A stretch of DNA of 64,000 bases, from the NCBI GenBank assembly GCA_002897115.2, contig BCIH01000007.1, positions 1 through 64,000 of the forward strand. Reading direction: 5' to 3'. Shown in pieces: positions 1 to 11,858 of the stretch. Origin of the DNA: Prototheca cutis (Eukaryota; Chlorophyta; Trebouxiophyceae; Chlorellales; Chlorellaceae). The notes below the pieces were generated by a model that worked only from the letters and a program-made list of their open reading frames with translations, was not told the DNA's origin and searched no databases. The translations under genes were made by a program, and so were the position numbers. The stretch's first letter is position 1; each line of letters begins with the position of its first letter.

Positions 1-689
1 AGGCTTAGTGCTGGGCATGCCCGAGCCCGTTGATCACACACGATGACGTTGGCAAGCCTACTGGCTCGTTCGCTGCCATGCAGCCATGGGGGTGAGCATG
101 CCGACATGCGCCCACCTCCCGACAACCGCAGAAACCGGGTGGAGCTGCTGAACGCGTTCACGGAGCTCATCCACTTTTGGGAGTCGGAGGAAAAGTCGTT
201 GGACAAGGCCCGGTCCATGTTCCCTACGGCGCGCTTCCACGGATGAGAGGACAGGGCGGCCGAGCTGCGGATTGGGCGCGGGCATGTGGCTGCCCCTCGC
301 GTTTGCAGGCCCCAAGTTGCCGGGGAAGCCTTGTCCTCGTCATCGGTTATACAGCCGTCCGTGCGCTTCATTCAGCGGGCTGCGGTTGGGCGCCGGAAAG
401 CCAGTGCTCGGGGTGGTCACTGCGCAATTTCCTGCAACGGCAGCGCAAGGTTTGGGAGGGAATGAGCCCCGCGCAGATGTGTCACCCCAGCACCAGATNG
501 TTGGGGCATTGCGCACTGCACTTCTTTCCCTGCCCTCACCGTAGTTTGCCGTGTAGAGCCTGGCACTCCGTGATGAAACTCTCCCTGGCAATGGCACACG
601 GGATGAGGCAGTAGGGACTGGGAGGTGGTCACCGTTGATNTGTTGCTCGGGCATCGCAATGGAACGGAGGAAATGGCTCATATGACCAG

Positions 690-1391
690 ACAGCACACCT
701 TGATGCGTCCAGGGCCGAATCGATCCTGTCCATCTTTTCCTTGGTCGACAGCTCTTGTCGAACGATCTTGTCCAGCTCAGCCTACATGACTCCGTGACCC
801 ATACAGTCTGATTGGAGGACACAGCCGAATCCTGTCGATGACGAAGGCAGTCAGTGTCCTGCAAACCACTACCTCGACACACCTGCNTCATTGCAACCTC
901 TTTTTCCACCAGCAAGCAATCGGACGTCGTGGCTGCCAGCTTTTCTCTGGTGTGCGCCATGGTATGCTGCAGCTCGGAATTTTTGGCTCGGAGATCCGCA
1001 ATCTCCTGTGGGAAAGCAGGCGAGGGTTCCGTGTTTCCGTGCAATGTGCCCAGTTGCTTTGAATNAGNGTGACCTAATGCTGTACACACGATCGCACCTT
1101 TGTGAAGCTCGCTTGCNGTTGCTGGATATCCTTGAGCTGGCTCTCTGTCGACGATTTTGTAGGGGAGTTGATGAGCAGTGCTTCCACGCCAGTCGAACAG
1201 AAGCACGTACCCTGGCTTCTCTTGGCACCTTGAACAGTAGTGATAGAATCCAGCATACCTGATGCACCATATTGGTCGACGTACTGGCCCAACAGCCTCT
1301 CGAAATCGGCAGTCTTCGGGACCGCCGGCCCGTCCTTTCCACCTGTACGCCGTGCGGCCAGAGACCGCCCAAGAGCCTGTCCTTGACGCAT
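690..1391 (-). CDS. Possible coiled-coil protein, partial, exons not joined
   Basis: Several minus-strand stretches read as helical, charged, coding-like sequence: one near 1391-1262 with DFERLLGQYVDQYG, one near 1205-1090, one near 1010-900 with EIADLRAKNSELQHT, and one near 790-700 with IVRQELSTKEKMDRID. Heptad-like spacing of Leu and Ile with many Lys and Glu suggests a coiled coil. The stretches lie in different frames, so at least three introns would be needed. Several N bases fall inside, and I could not build a phase-consistent chain or find either end. The gene may continue below position 300, where a further Leu/Arg-rich minus reading is seen. The family is not recognised. A decayed gene is the alternative. 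Confidence 0.3.
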
Positions 1392-1399
1392 GGCAGATG

Positions 1400-2160
1400 C
1401 GCTATGAATTTATAATGGCCTTAAATGATCAGAATGCATGTGAAAATGCCTGGAAAGACACGCCTGAGATGGCCCTGGGCAGGGCGTGACGTGTCGCCCA
1501 GGTTTCATCCAGGCCCCCACATCGGCGTTGTTACCCGGCCGCCTACGATCATGGAAGGCTAGCCCACACGGTGCATGACGCCGCCCATGCCTCTTCAGTT
1601 CACCCATTTTGATGGTTTACAGTCTGATATGATCTCGACATTATTGTGAGATGGCATTCAGCAGACGGAGGCCCTGTGTCTCGGCAACCACCCTAGGTGT
1701 GCGCATGGAGTTGTGGGAAGGTTGCCGTGCGTGTGCATGCCACCAAAAGAATGGCACGACTCATTGCTAGCCCGATCGGCAAATTTCAGGACTGCTCAAG
1801 CATTCGTTTCTAAAGATTCGAAGCAAGGCCAAGTCGGCGAGGTGTGAATCGGTTCCCAGATCCGGCACGGTAGGGTTTGGGCGGTCATGTGACTGTGTNG
1901 ATAGGCCCTTGTCTGCATGCCATGCATCATGGTACTACTTCAAACTGAAATGATGCACAGCACATTGCCTCATGCTCGCATCACGCAGCCCGAGAACACC
2001 CTACGGCGGGCCGTCACCTCGTTCAGCAGGGAACCCAGTCCGGTCGCCGATGCGGACACCGAGACCTGTCATCCAGACATGTCCGTGCCATCGACGCCGG
2101 TAATGACTTGGCGGGTACATTACAATGCGCGAAGAAGTTGATTCGACGATGCAGCTGATC
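1400..2160. other. Stretch without a recognisable gene
   Basis: No reading frame here shows a domain, biased codon use or paired splice signals. It contains AT-richer sequence than the flanking genes. It probably holds the upstream region of the kinase gene that follows on the plus strand. Confidence 0.4.
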
Positions 2161-2167
2161 CTGCCGA

Positions 2168-3211
2168 CAGGAGTACCGGGCCCCCTCCAACCTGCAGGTG
2201 GCTGACCGGCATTTTGAGATGGCTGCGCAGGTAAGCCGTTCGCCAACCTCCGTGAAACCCAGTTCTCTATTGAAATGTTCACGTGCCAATCTCATTGCTG
2301 TGATTTCAATCCATGGAACGTTCCACGCGCAGTCATCCGGTGAGCGGAAATACCGGCTCGAGGCCAGTCTTGTCATTACGGAGGGCTCCGTCCTTCGCAT
2401 CCAGGACTACACCGTCAAGACCTGTGACTCTTTGGGAGAGGGCGGCCTGGGAACCGTCTACACGGCAGAGCATCCATCTGGAAGGCTCGTTGCTATCAAA
2501 ATCGGCTACGCCATGGAAAGCAAGGACTTCACGTGGTGCGCAAGGGGTGCGGCCAAACCCATGCCACTTCTTGTCATGTTTCCAGGCAGTGCAGTGTGTG
2601 AGTGTGCTCGATTTGGACCTTTGTGCGCAACAGGCCATCCAGATCCACTTCTGTCCTCCACTGTGCACAGGCAGACGGCCCTCACCGAATGGAATACCTA
2701 CGTTGCACTGACACATGGGCAACCATGTCAGTGGCTCCCAAGAGTGTACCATTTTGGGGTGTACGCTTGCCCTGGGGGTGTAGCACCCTGGTGCGTGGAA
2801 TTGGGTGCCTTTGTCGGTGCAGCACTGCCGTGCATCCTGTCGGGAATCAGTTCCCTGGTCGGGAACAGATGGAATGATGCTCGAGCTCGGCGCATGCCCC
2901 CATTCCGCGCCGACCGGCCCACTGGCAACCGCTCTCAACAGGATGACAATGCAGCTGCTCGGCTCCTCCCTCTTTGACCTGCGGCGTCAGCGTGTGCTCA
3001 CACAGGCCGACGTCCCTGAAGTGGGCCTGGCAGCCGTGGACGCCCTGCGCTGGCTTCATGGCAAGGGCTTCCTGCATCGTGACATCAAGCCTGAGGCATG
3101 TGGGATCTGGCGGGGAGAGGGTCCCGTATCGTGCTGTACGATCGCCAGCCGCTGCTAACCTCCCCGGTGTGTCATTGCCCCGCACTTGCCATTATCTTTT
3201 GCCCCTCCATC

Positions 3212-3278
<67 letters not shown>

Positions 3279-4315
3279 AACACACACGCACACACACACT
3301 CCTACGTGCTCACCATGCACACACAGAACCTTGTCATGTCCCGGACGTGGGGGCCCGGGCAGCAGCCCGACCTTCGGCTGGTGGACCTGGGCATGGCACA
3401 GCAGTGGCAGGCGGGCGCAGAGCCGCAGGCCCCGAGTTTTGCAGGAGAGGCTGTCCTGGGTTGGTTGGCATGCCTGGGTTGTACCACCAGACTGGGTGCG
3501 GTGCTTGCTCACTGCCACCGCATCCATCCGCACTCAACAAAGCTTGTCAGTGCCGTGCTGCAGGGACCCCCGACTATGCCAGCATGTCGGGGCTATACGA
3601 GGATCTGCTGGGGCCCAAAGACGACATGGAGTCCCTGGCCTACACTCTCCTCTTCCTCTGGCTGGGAAGGCTGCCCTGGTGGGTGCATGCATGAGGGTGT
3701 GGGCTCCCCCCCCCCGTATGTCCAACTGGTGCTGTTGTCATTGTTGGAGATCAGGAGGTTCCAAATCTTGAGCACAAACGCACCTTGCTCGTGGTGCATG
3801 CACCACAACTGTGAGGCTTCACCACACCTGCACACATGAATCGCCTGGGAATTTCCCAGTTCACACCCAGATTTGGAGCTCTTTCCTCCAAAAACTGTTA
3901 CAGGACGGGACTGCCAGACACGTTGTCCATCCGTGAGAGTGGGCCAAGCGGCTGGACCCGGGACGAGCTCATCTCCATGGCACAGAAGCGGGAAGCCATG
4001 CTTGGCCAGGCTATTGATGATGGTGTGTGTCGAGAGGGTCTCTCCCTTGCTTCTCTAAGTCGGGGTGTGAGTGCTCTCTAAGCTAGCATGACAGTTCATG
4101 CCGAATCATGCACGTCAAGGAACGACACGGTCACCCCCACAGGGATGGTGCCGGCCTTCCTGGAAGACTGGTTGGACCACTGTGCATCCCTGGGGCCCAG
4201 GGACCTGCCCGACTACCAGTTCCTCAAGGACTTGCTCACATCGGGGCCTTCTCCCCAGCAGACCCTGTGCAAGGGAGCGGCAGTCAACGCACGTGTACTG
4301 CGCAGCGAAGAGTGA
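2168..4315 (+). CDS. CK1-like protein kinase (several exons)
   Basis: Exons in order show a glycine loop GEGGLGTVY and catalytic lysine in VAIKIG (about 2440-2505), the N-lobe stretch LTEWNTYVAL (about 2680), a hinge/C-lobe segment with LRWLHGKGFLHRDIKPE (2950-3095), a VDLGMA motif in place of DFG (about 3380), the CK1-type GTPDYAS activation segment with KDDMESLAYTLLFLWLGRLPWW (3570-3690), then C-lobe exons ending at the stop near 4315. The order and the DDMESLAY signature are typical of the CK1/VRK group. The Lys, HRD Asp and DLG Asp are all kept, so it should be active on Ser/Thr. A short upstream exon (about 2168-2235, ending CAG|GTAAGC) may be the start. One intron carries a 64-base C run. 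Exact exon edges and the initiator ATG are not fixed. Confidence 0.75.
3214..3277 (+). repeat. 64-base poly(C) run followed by CA repeats
   Basis: An uninterrupted C homopolymer followed by a CA-rich stretch to about 3300 lies in an intron of the CK1-like kinase, upstream of the exon bearing VDLG. Its length in the real genome is uncertain because assemblers miscount such runs. Confidence 0.9.
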
Positions 4316-5725
4316 ATGCCCTTGGGGGCTGCGGGCTGCCCGTGCCTCAAGTGTGCCCGGCGTGATCTCCCAAACCTGAATTACTGCATCGCATCAGAAA
4401 ATGAACGTGTGCGCTCAGAGTTGTTCTGGGAGTGAATTGGTGAAGTGGCCAGAGCACGGTTTCGGTTTTCCCATGGGTTCTGCAACGACCTTCTGGGCAG
4501 CTTCCATGAAAGGAATGCAAGATGACGCGCACGTTTTGTTAACGTGGAGATCGCCCCGGGACCAAAACAGCGGCTCCTGGCTAAACGAACGTACAAAACT
4601 CCATGCTTTCGAGCAGGCAATATGAACGATGTCGGACAAAAGGGATATTGTAAATCGCTTAGACTCCTCCGACATCCGGGACATTGCCCGCGCTGTAGCC
4701 ACCTCCCCATCCAACCCGAGGAGCCTGTCGGAGGGCGAGGTTGACGGGCCCACCCAGTCTCTGAAGACATCTTCAACCGATCATCATCAACGACTGGCGC
4801 CTGTTCAGACAGATGCCGCTGTGAGCGACCGAGCAGACAGCTGGCCATACACTGACATGTGTCCATCTCCCCTGCAAGGATGAGGCATTGGCGCTTGCTT
4901 CTCAGAACGAACCTTTGTGCCATTCATCGATGAACTTGTGGCGCACCATGCATTATGATGCGCATGTCTTGGCCTCGGCATCCGCTTGCTGTCCTGTACA
5001 CACTGGGCTGTTTCTGCAGGTCCGCTCGCTTGAGCTGCACTGCGCCTTGATTTCTCCCTGCGACCGTGACTTTTTACATTGAGAAAACTGCGACGTGGTG
5101 AGGTTCATGACTCATGCACAAGAAAGAAGCGGTTCATCTTGCGGTGGCGGGATGTTTGAGTGCCAAATTTGAGTGCCAAGTTCTCTCAAGGCGACCTGCG
5201 CCAGGACGCACAGCACAGGGAGCTGATGCCCAAAAAAATGGAGCGCGGAGAGGCCATCCCTCCCACATTGCGCAAACAACACTGCAGCACAGTTGAATTG
5301 AGAAAAAGGTTCGCAGGCGGAAATCATGAGCGCACAGCGGCGGATCGCTCTCGGCTCTCGCAATTGGGGGGGGCGGGGNTTTGGTCCAACGTTTTGGGGC
5401 AGCCAGGGAAGCTGGGGGAAGGAGCAGGAATGCAGCTCTCAGGCTGTTTTGAGGTGAAATCAGGCATGGCGCCGCGACTGGAACCACCAAGGTCTGTGTG
5501 ATGTGCTCTGGAAAATGAGTGAGTTTGCAATCGGCAAAGGGGCAAGTGGTGACGGATGATGATGATGATCACCTCTAGGACTCTGTGTGCGCCTCTGGAA
5601 CGGAGCAGCGGGGTGGGGATGTGTGCGCCTCTGGAGCAGAGCGGTGGGGGGTTGGGGGTTATTATGCACAGAGACTCTATGAGCCACCACCGACAGCTCA
5701 AACCAGCTGACCGAGCGCACAGTAC
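4316..5725. other. Intergenic stretch with only weak reading frames
   Basis: A plus frame from 4629 (starting MSDKRDIVNRLDSSDIRDIA) has protein-like composition for about 84 codons but no domain and no clear splice partners. The opposite-strand frames are no better. Otherwise the stretch holds short GAT repeats near 5560 and a duplicated GTGCGCCTCTGGA motif near 5590 and 5625. It separates two genes that converge here, so it should contain both 3' ends. Confidence 0.4.
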
Positions 5726-7649
5726 TCAGGCTTCGCGCGGACCCGCGGTCAGCTGGATGTAGCCGATGTAGAACTTGATGCCATCGAGGAAGGAAGACTT
5801 GCGCATGCGCTCGTCGATGCCGTGGAGCCGGGGCAGGTCCTCCATGGTGATGCCAAAGGGCTCGTAGCGCAGCACGCGGCGCGGCGCAATGGACTGGTAG
5901 TGCCGGCTGTCGGTGGCCCCAGACATGAGGTTTGGGACGACGTACAGCGGCAGCGCATCCTCGCCACCCGACACACCCAGCGTCTCCATGGCCGCACGCT
6001 TGAGCAGGGCAAACTGTGGGCCGTCGGCCGGTGTGACCAGCGACGGCGGCATCATCGAGGGGCGGGGCGTGTACGACATGCTCTTGGCCACGGGGTCAGC
6101 CGTCACCTCGCGTAGCCAGGCCTCCACTTCCTCCGTCGTGTCGCCCTGGATGGTGCGGAAGTTGACCGTCACCCTGCCAGTGACGGGGAGCACGTTGTGT
6201 GCATACCCGCCGGCGTTGGCCCCGACCACGCCATGCACAGTGCGCACAAGGTAGCTCAGCGATGCGATCTTGGAAATTGCCGCCGCAATCCGATCGTGCG
6301 CCTCGGGAGCCTGCATGTATTTTGTTTGCTTTTGTATTATGGAGGGCAGAACATTGTTCAAGAAGGGGGAGCACTCACCCGCACACGGACAGCTACAACA
6401 ACAAATTTACAAAAAAGAATCTACCAAAATTTCACAACTACTCACAGGGTTGTCGGCGGCAGCCTTGATGCGCTCGAGGAGCTCAGGCTTTTCGATGAGG
6501 GGTAGGAGTGCGTGGACCATGTCGGTGGCCGGGGCCTGGAACTTTGAGGGCGGGTGGTTCTGGTCCAGTGCAGTGAGCATCTTTCCAATAATCGCCGTGG
6601 TGCTGTGGCCCTCTGGCCGGGGCAGCGAGCTGTGCCCGCCCGCGCCCTGGACGTCAATGTCCCACGTCTGCGTCCCCTTCTCGGCCAATCCAACCATGGC
6701 CAGCCGCGCGGGCTTGAGAATGCCCTGGGCCAGCGGGCCCAGGCCAGTGAGCAGCGTGAAACCACCCTCGTCGAGGATGCTGTCCAGCTCGCCGGGGTAG
6801 CGCTGTGCCAGCAAGGCCGCGATCTCCTTGGCGCCGCATATACCGCCGTTCTCTTCGTCATGCCCAACGGCCAGGAGCACGGTGCGCTCGGGTGTCCAGC
6901 CCGCCAGCCGTAGCTCCTCCATCGCCTCCAGAATCGCAACCATGGAGCCCTTGGTGTCCAGCGTGCCCCGACCCCAAATGTGCTCGTCGTCAATCAGGCC
7001 AGAAAAGGGAGGGTGCGTCCACTTGTCCGCGGGGGCAGGCACCACGTCCATGTGGCTGATCAAAAGAACGGGCTGCAGCGATGCATCGCTGCCCTTCCAT
7101 GTGTACAGCAGAGAGTAATTGTTCACCTGCAGCATGTGTCATGCAGGGAAGAGGTGATGGGGTTGGATTGGTCGTTGCTNCGCGGGGCTGGGCTCTGCTG
7201 GGGGCATCAGAAGGGCACGACATCCTAACATGGCATCCTAACATGGCATCCCAACCTAGGGCATCCTGGGGTTTGGCCCAGAGCAATTTGGGTCGTCGAG
7301 CCCGGAGGTATCGGCCGCAGCGATTTCAACCCTTTACCATGCCACAAATGCTGTTGTGGCTCCCGGAAGGTCTGCCAGGTGGGCATGCCACCCCGTCGTA
7401 CACATCGCGACTTCCGGGATATGCGGCCACGGGAACCCAAACCCTGCTCACCGTCTCCACCTCCACCGTCTTGTACAGCTCGGGGTACGCAGCGCTGAGG
7501 ACGCGATGCAGGCGCTGGAACGCCTCGGGCTCCACTACTTGCAGTGGGGCGTCCCTGCCGCTGAGGGTGGGGGCCTGTACGGCCTGTGACAGGACCTGCA
7601 GCCCTTCCTCCCCGCGGGCCAGCTCCTTGATCAAAGTCGAGGCCGTCAT
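5726..7649 (-). CDS. M20 family metallopeptidase, PM20D1 type
   Basis: Three phase-0 exons (7649-7452, 7126-6446, 6310-5726) give about 487 residues. M20 zinc-peptidase hallmarks are present in order: ISHMDVVP (zinc His and catalytic Asp), WGRGTLDTK (bridging Asp), GHDEENGG (general-base and zinc Glu), a dimerisation domain with GGHSSLPRPEGHS, and the late zinc His in GATDSRHYQ. The architecture matches PM20D1 and yeast carboxypeptidase S, which hydrolyse or form N-acyl amino-acid bonds in secretory or vacuolar compartments. The ATG at 7649 is the first in frame. A hydrophobic stretch (VVAIFIATLLTSF) lies in frame just upstream without its own ATG, so a further 5' exon carrying a signal anchor is likely. 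The precise substrate cannot be told. Confidence 0.88.
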
Positions 7650-8088
7650 ATTTGCGGATTCGTCTACGGAACAAAAACTTGTCAAGAGTGTGGCAATGAA
7701 GATCGCCACAACCCTTACGCCAGCCAGGGAATCTCCCAGCCACAGCGATGCGAGTTGCCCGCACGACAGGAGACACGTACTCAAGTGCGAGTGGATTCTC
7801 TCAGCTCAGCACCTCTGTATGCGGTGAAAACAGGGGTGCTAAATCGCAAGTTTTATTTCAGGTTTCCCAGAGTTGCAGGTACAGGGACCGCGGACGCAAC
7901 TGCTTGATGAGCGGCAACCCGTGGGCCCCTCGTGACCTGGGAGGGAAGCTACCATAGTCTGGGGAAGTTGGGGATTGCAATGGCGCAGCTCGCCACCTGC
8001 CGCGGCCCGAGCCTGTCCATGTCAGGATCATGAGTTTCCTCGTTAATGCATGGTATTTATTGGAAGCAGGCAGCGCTTAACCTCATGA
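7650..8088. other. Upstream region of the M20 peptidase gene and 3' flank of RRN3
   Basis: The hydrophobic in-frame stretch at about 7770-7660 may be part of a missing first exon of the M20 gene. The rest shows no gene. It should hold the peptidase promoter and the RRN3 polyadenylation region. Confidence 0.45.
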
Positions 8089-10932
8089 TCACCGGCTGGG
8101 GTTGTAGGACATGGGCATCGCGCCACTGGCGTCTCGCCATGACATTGGCCCCGCCACCCAGCTGGCGCCCGCGCCGCCCCTGCTTGGCAGGGACGCGCCG
8201 TACATGCCGTCGCTGCTCATGCTCTCCCCCGGGACGAACCCGGGGTGCCCTCCCCGGAACTGCGCGTCGGTCTCGATGCTACTCCCTGCCGCAGCGGCCG
8301 GCGACGCGCCGGGTGGGTCGAGACCTCGCGCGGCGGCGGGAATCGGCCTGGCACGCCCGTGCCTTCCCAGCTCCCCAAACGCGATGGGCTCCCACTGGCG
8401 GCTGGACGTGGCCGGTGATGACATGGGCAAGCTCCCAAACATCGTCCTTTGTCTCTCACTGGTGCCGAGAAGCTCATCGGCGTCATCGTCGTCGCTCGAC
8501 CCATCACGAGATGAGGACGACGAAGCAGTATCGGTGTCGTCATCGCTGGAGGATCCAGAGGGTGATGTGTCTGAGCCGGACGACGCGCTGTCGTCGTCGT
8601 CGTCATCAGAGGCCAGGCCCTTTCGAGCACGAACATCGCCCCGGCGGTCGTCGTCGGCATGCTCGCCGACGCCAGCACGACGACCGCGCTTCCAGCCGAC
8701 GTACGTCCGTGGCAGGTCCAGCATCTCTGCGGACCGCGCGAGCAGGTAAGGGTCAAAGGGGAAAAACACCTCGAGCGGGCGGTGCGCGGCCCGTGTGGCG
8801 GCGGCTCGCTCGCGCCAGGCCACCACGGCCTTCGCCAGCCGCCGCAGGCCCCGCCTCCGCGCCTGCCGTCCAAATTCGGCGACGACTGACGGTGCGCAGG
8901 CCGCCAGGGGGTCCAGCGGGTGCTCCAGCAGGCCAGGCAGCGCCGAGCTCAGCAGCCAATCCAGTGCCTGTCGCCCCTGAGTCGATGATCCATTGGGGGT
9001 GGTGGAAGGCGGTGGCGCAACAGCGCCGCTGTTGTTCCCGGACTGCCCGCCCAATGCCACTCCCGGTGCTCGACTCCCCCGCCCAGGCCCGTCGTCCTCC
9101 AGGATCAAAGATGACCCCAGGGCCAGGTCGCCCGTGGTATCCTCCTGCGCCGGACCCCGAGCAGGCCCGGCGAGCAGCACCTCCATCGTATAGCACAGCA
9201 CATATAATACCCCTTGCACCGTCGCGTGGAAGGCCGCGTGCGTCAGCTCCGCAGCATCAACACCTATTGTTTTGGTTGTTTTACAATAGGGGTTTGGAGT
9301 ATTGATTGCACGGGGTGCAAATGGCTGGCCCGTTCTTTCCTGGGTCCGCCCCGAGGAACAGCATCCCCGCCCACCCCCCAACCCCCCTCAAGAAAAATCT
9401 CGGTACTCACCCTGGAGGAACAGCGCCCCAGAGGCAATGCGGGGCATCGTGCGGCCGCCGGAGCGGGCCGCATAGTGCTGCGCCCAGCATACCATCTCAT
9501 GCAGCGTCTGCACCACCGCGTCCTGGGACAGGAACCGCGCCCTGCATTGGCGGTGGTGTTGTGGAGGGGGAGTATTCTTTGGTTAGGGCACTGGGTTTCT
9601 GCAGTACATACGCATGCACTCATCCATGCACACACACCGTGCGAGGAAGGATGCAAGGTAGGCGGCGGCTGCGGTGCGTGTGATGTTAGTGACACCCTCG
9701 TCGCGCAGCGTGCACAGCAGGCTGGCCAGGAGCGCTCGAGCCGCATCGCCCCGCTCGTCGCGGGCTGCGGCGTAAAACACCAGAAACTGCGTAAACTTCG
9801 AGCGGTGCGCATGCAGGACGCGGCGCTCAAACACGGTGAGCAGCGTCTGGAAAGCAGGGCCGAGGTCGCGGGCCGCGGCGCGACGGTCCAGGTGCGCCAG
9901 TACAACCTCCATCACAGAATCCAGCTTGTCGGCCATCTGCTGCGCTGCAAGTGTTGGCCCATCACGTTGCGGGAGGGTTGTGGTGGCGGAGTTTCCGGTG
10001 CCGTCCCCAGAAATACTACCGTTACTCCCCGCCGTTGCAACGACAGATGAGCCGGGGACGATGGCGGCGGTGGCGCCCTCCCAGCCTCCACGGAGGTTGT
10101 GTGCGGGGGCCCGTTGCACGCCCATCTCCAATTCAGAAGCGGTCATGCCCTCCAGCTCGAAGATGTCGACGTCGTCCTCGGGCACAGGCAGTCCTGCGAC
10201 TTCTTCCTTGCTTTCTTCCGTCAGCACGTCCACGATGTCCTCCCACCGGATCTCGACGTCCAACGCCAGTGCGTGCTGCACCAACGCTGCCAGCAGCGCC
10301 TCGCGCAGCGGNCCCCCGGGCCCGCCGGCCTCGGCCAGCGAAACCAATGACCGCACAGCCAGGCAATGCACCCGACGCTCCCGCAGCGCATGCGGCAGCC
10401 CGTCCACGAGCAGCGGCAGCAGCCGCGGCGCCGCAGTCGGCACCAGGTTCAGTACCCGTGTCAGGCACCCCAGCACCGCGTCCTGTACCTCTAGTTCAAC
10501 CGCGGCCGGCGTCCATGCCGCGCCTAGCGTGTCAGCCGCGGGAGGCCCCGGCGGCGGGACCAGTGCCACGGAGAGTGCCGACAGGCACGGCCCCACTGCC
10601 TCGCCCTGTGCCACCACAAGATGGGCGATAAACTCAAGCAGTGCCGCCCGCACGTCGGCGGTCACCCGCCACGGCGAGAGCGCCAGCAGCGCGCGCAGCA
10701 GCGCCTCGTGCGCGCGAGGAAGAAAGTATGACGCGCTGCCTGTCAGCGCGACCAGCAGACCCGCCAACGCCGGGGATGCGGCCGTCGCGCCATTGCCGCC
10801 ACTCTGCGCCGCGGTCGAGAGCCGGCTGACCTCCGTCACCAGCTGGTCATACAGCCGGGTGCGGCCACCGCCAGATTTAGATGACAGCGCCTCCTGCACA
10901 TACAGCAACAGCAGCTCCTCCCCGCTCTCCTC

Positions 10933-10934
<2 letters not shown>
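8089..10934 (-). CDS. RRN3: RNA polymerase I transcription initiation factor RRN3 (TIF-IA), 5' end unresolved
   Basis: Exons 10934-9638, 9541-9411 and 9263-8089 join in phase and give about 868 residues. RRN3 signatures are seen: SKFTQFLVFY, AAAYLASFLARARF across a splice, DAVVQTLHEMVCWAQHY, GVLYVLCY and the diagnostic FFPFDPYLL. RRN3 bridges RNA polymerase I to the rDNA promoter. A long Ala/Leu-rich HEAT-like region fills the N-terminal half with an acidic patch (EDDVDIFELEG). The C-terminal tail after the FPFDPYLL region is Asp/Ser-rich (runs of six Asp), then Gly/Pro-rich. The first resolved exon opens with two bases of a split codon, so at least one upstream exon is missing. It should lie beyond the GT/G repeat at 10935-11013. 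Confidence 0.85.

Positions 10935-11013
<79 letters not shown>
10935..11013 (+). repeat. (GT)n followed by poly(G), in an RRN3 intron
   Basis: About 30 GT units run into a G homopolymer. On the RRN3 sense strand this reads C-run then (CA)n ending CACACAG directly at the acceptor of the first resolved exon. Confidence 0.9.
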
Positions 11014-11858
11014 CGACAGGCCTTGGGGATACGTGTTGAAGGGCGGCGGGCTTTGGCCCACTCGTTCAGCCAGCAAGCACATCCCTGCTGCTCGCCATCC
11101 CCAGGGCCCAAGCTGGTTCCCGAGGCAAGGACATACTCATGAAGCTTCGCGAATGCACCAGAGATGCATGCCTCGTGAGCAATCTGCAGGCACCACGGGC
11201 CAAGGCCAGGTCCCCTCGCGGGACTCTCCCAGCACCCAATACCCTCCAACACAAAACGTCGGCGCACCAGCCGACATCGCGAGAGTCAGCCCTGAAGAAG
11301 ACGCCTGAAACTGATAGACTATGCAAACTAAAAACCTTAGTTATACTGCTACAGGAGCGAGGGAGCTGCTCGCCTGTACAGGGAAGGCAGACACCCTGCC
11401 GACGGGGACCACCAGCAGGCGCCTGCCAGGCGGGGTTTGGCAGGCCGCCCCGCCCAGTCACACCCAGCAGCGTTGCATGCAAACAATGCAGCTGCACGAA
11501 TGACTATATTTCATGACAGAGCACGCCAATAAAGCCTGCGTGTGGAGGCGTCACTGTCGATAGTGTGCGATCCCTGCCAAGGAGGCCCATTTAATTGCAT
11601 TTTTGCTCGGGGGACACACGTCCGCCCATGCGCCCTCGCTGNGTGCTCAGAATAGATCGAAGTCTACATTGTAGGACATGCTCTTTCAAATACAAATTGT
11701 ATTATACCAAGAATCCATAGTTCCCTGTGTGTATAGGGGCGCTGTCGGGGTGCCCCTCGTCCGGCATCGGCCCAGCTTTGGGGGCGAGCGGGATTCCGAG
11801 CTGCGCCTGCACCGAGACCCACGCGGCTGACGGGCATCTTGGATTTTTGACGGTGTGG
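11014..11858. other. Head-to-head region between RRN3 and the bromodomain gene
   Basis: Should contain the missing first RRN3 exon (minus strand) and both promoters. A minus frame with MSLPREPAWALGMASSRD near 11140 is a weak candidate for an RRN3 exon. Nothing else is recognised. Confidence 0.4.

Noticed and set aside
3098..3694. Proline-homopolymer proteins across the C tract
   Set aside because: The run of Pro is only the poly(C) intron tract read as codons. Kinase motifs on both sides show it is intronic.
8046..9305. 419-codon plus-strand open frame
   Set aside because: Arg-rich shadow of the RRN3 C-terminal exon on the other strand, with no motif.
10935..11013. Telomere- or satellite-like array
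   Set aside because: Simple (GT)n plus G-run with no telomeric unit; it sits directly at an RRN3 acceptor.
9836..11308. 490-codon plus-strand open frame
   Set aside because: It is the antisense of RRN3 exons. GC-rich codon bias leaves the opposite strand open; its Ser/Ala-rich translation has no domain and reads through the GT repeat.
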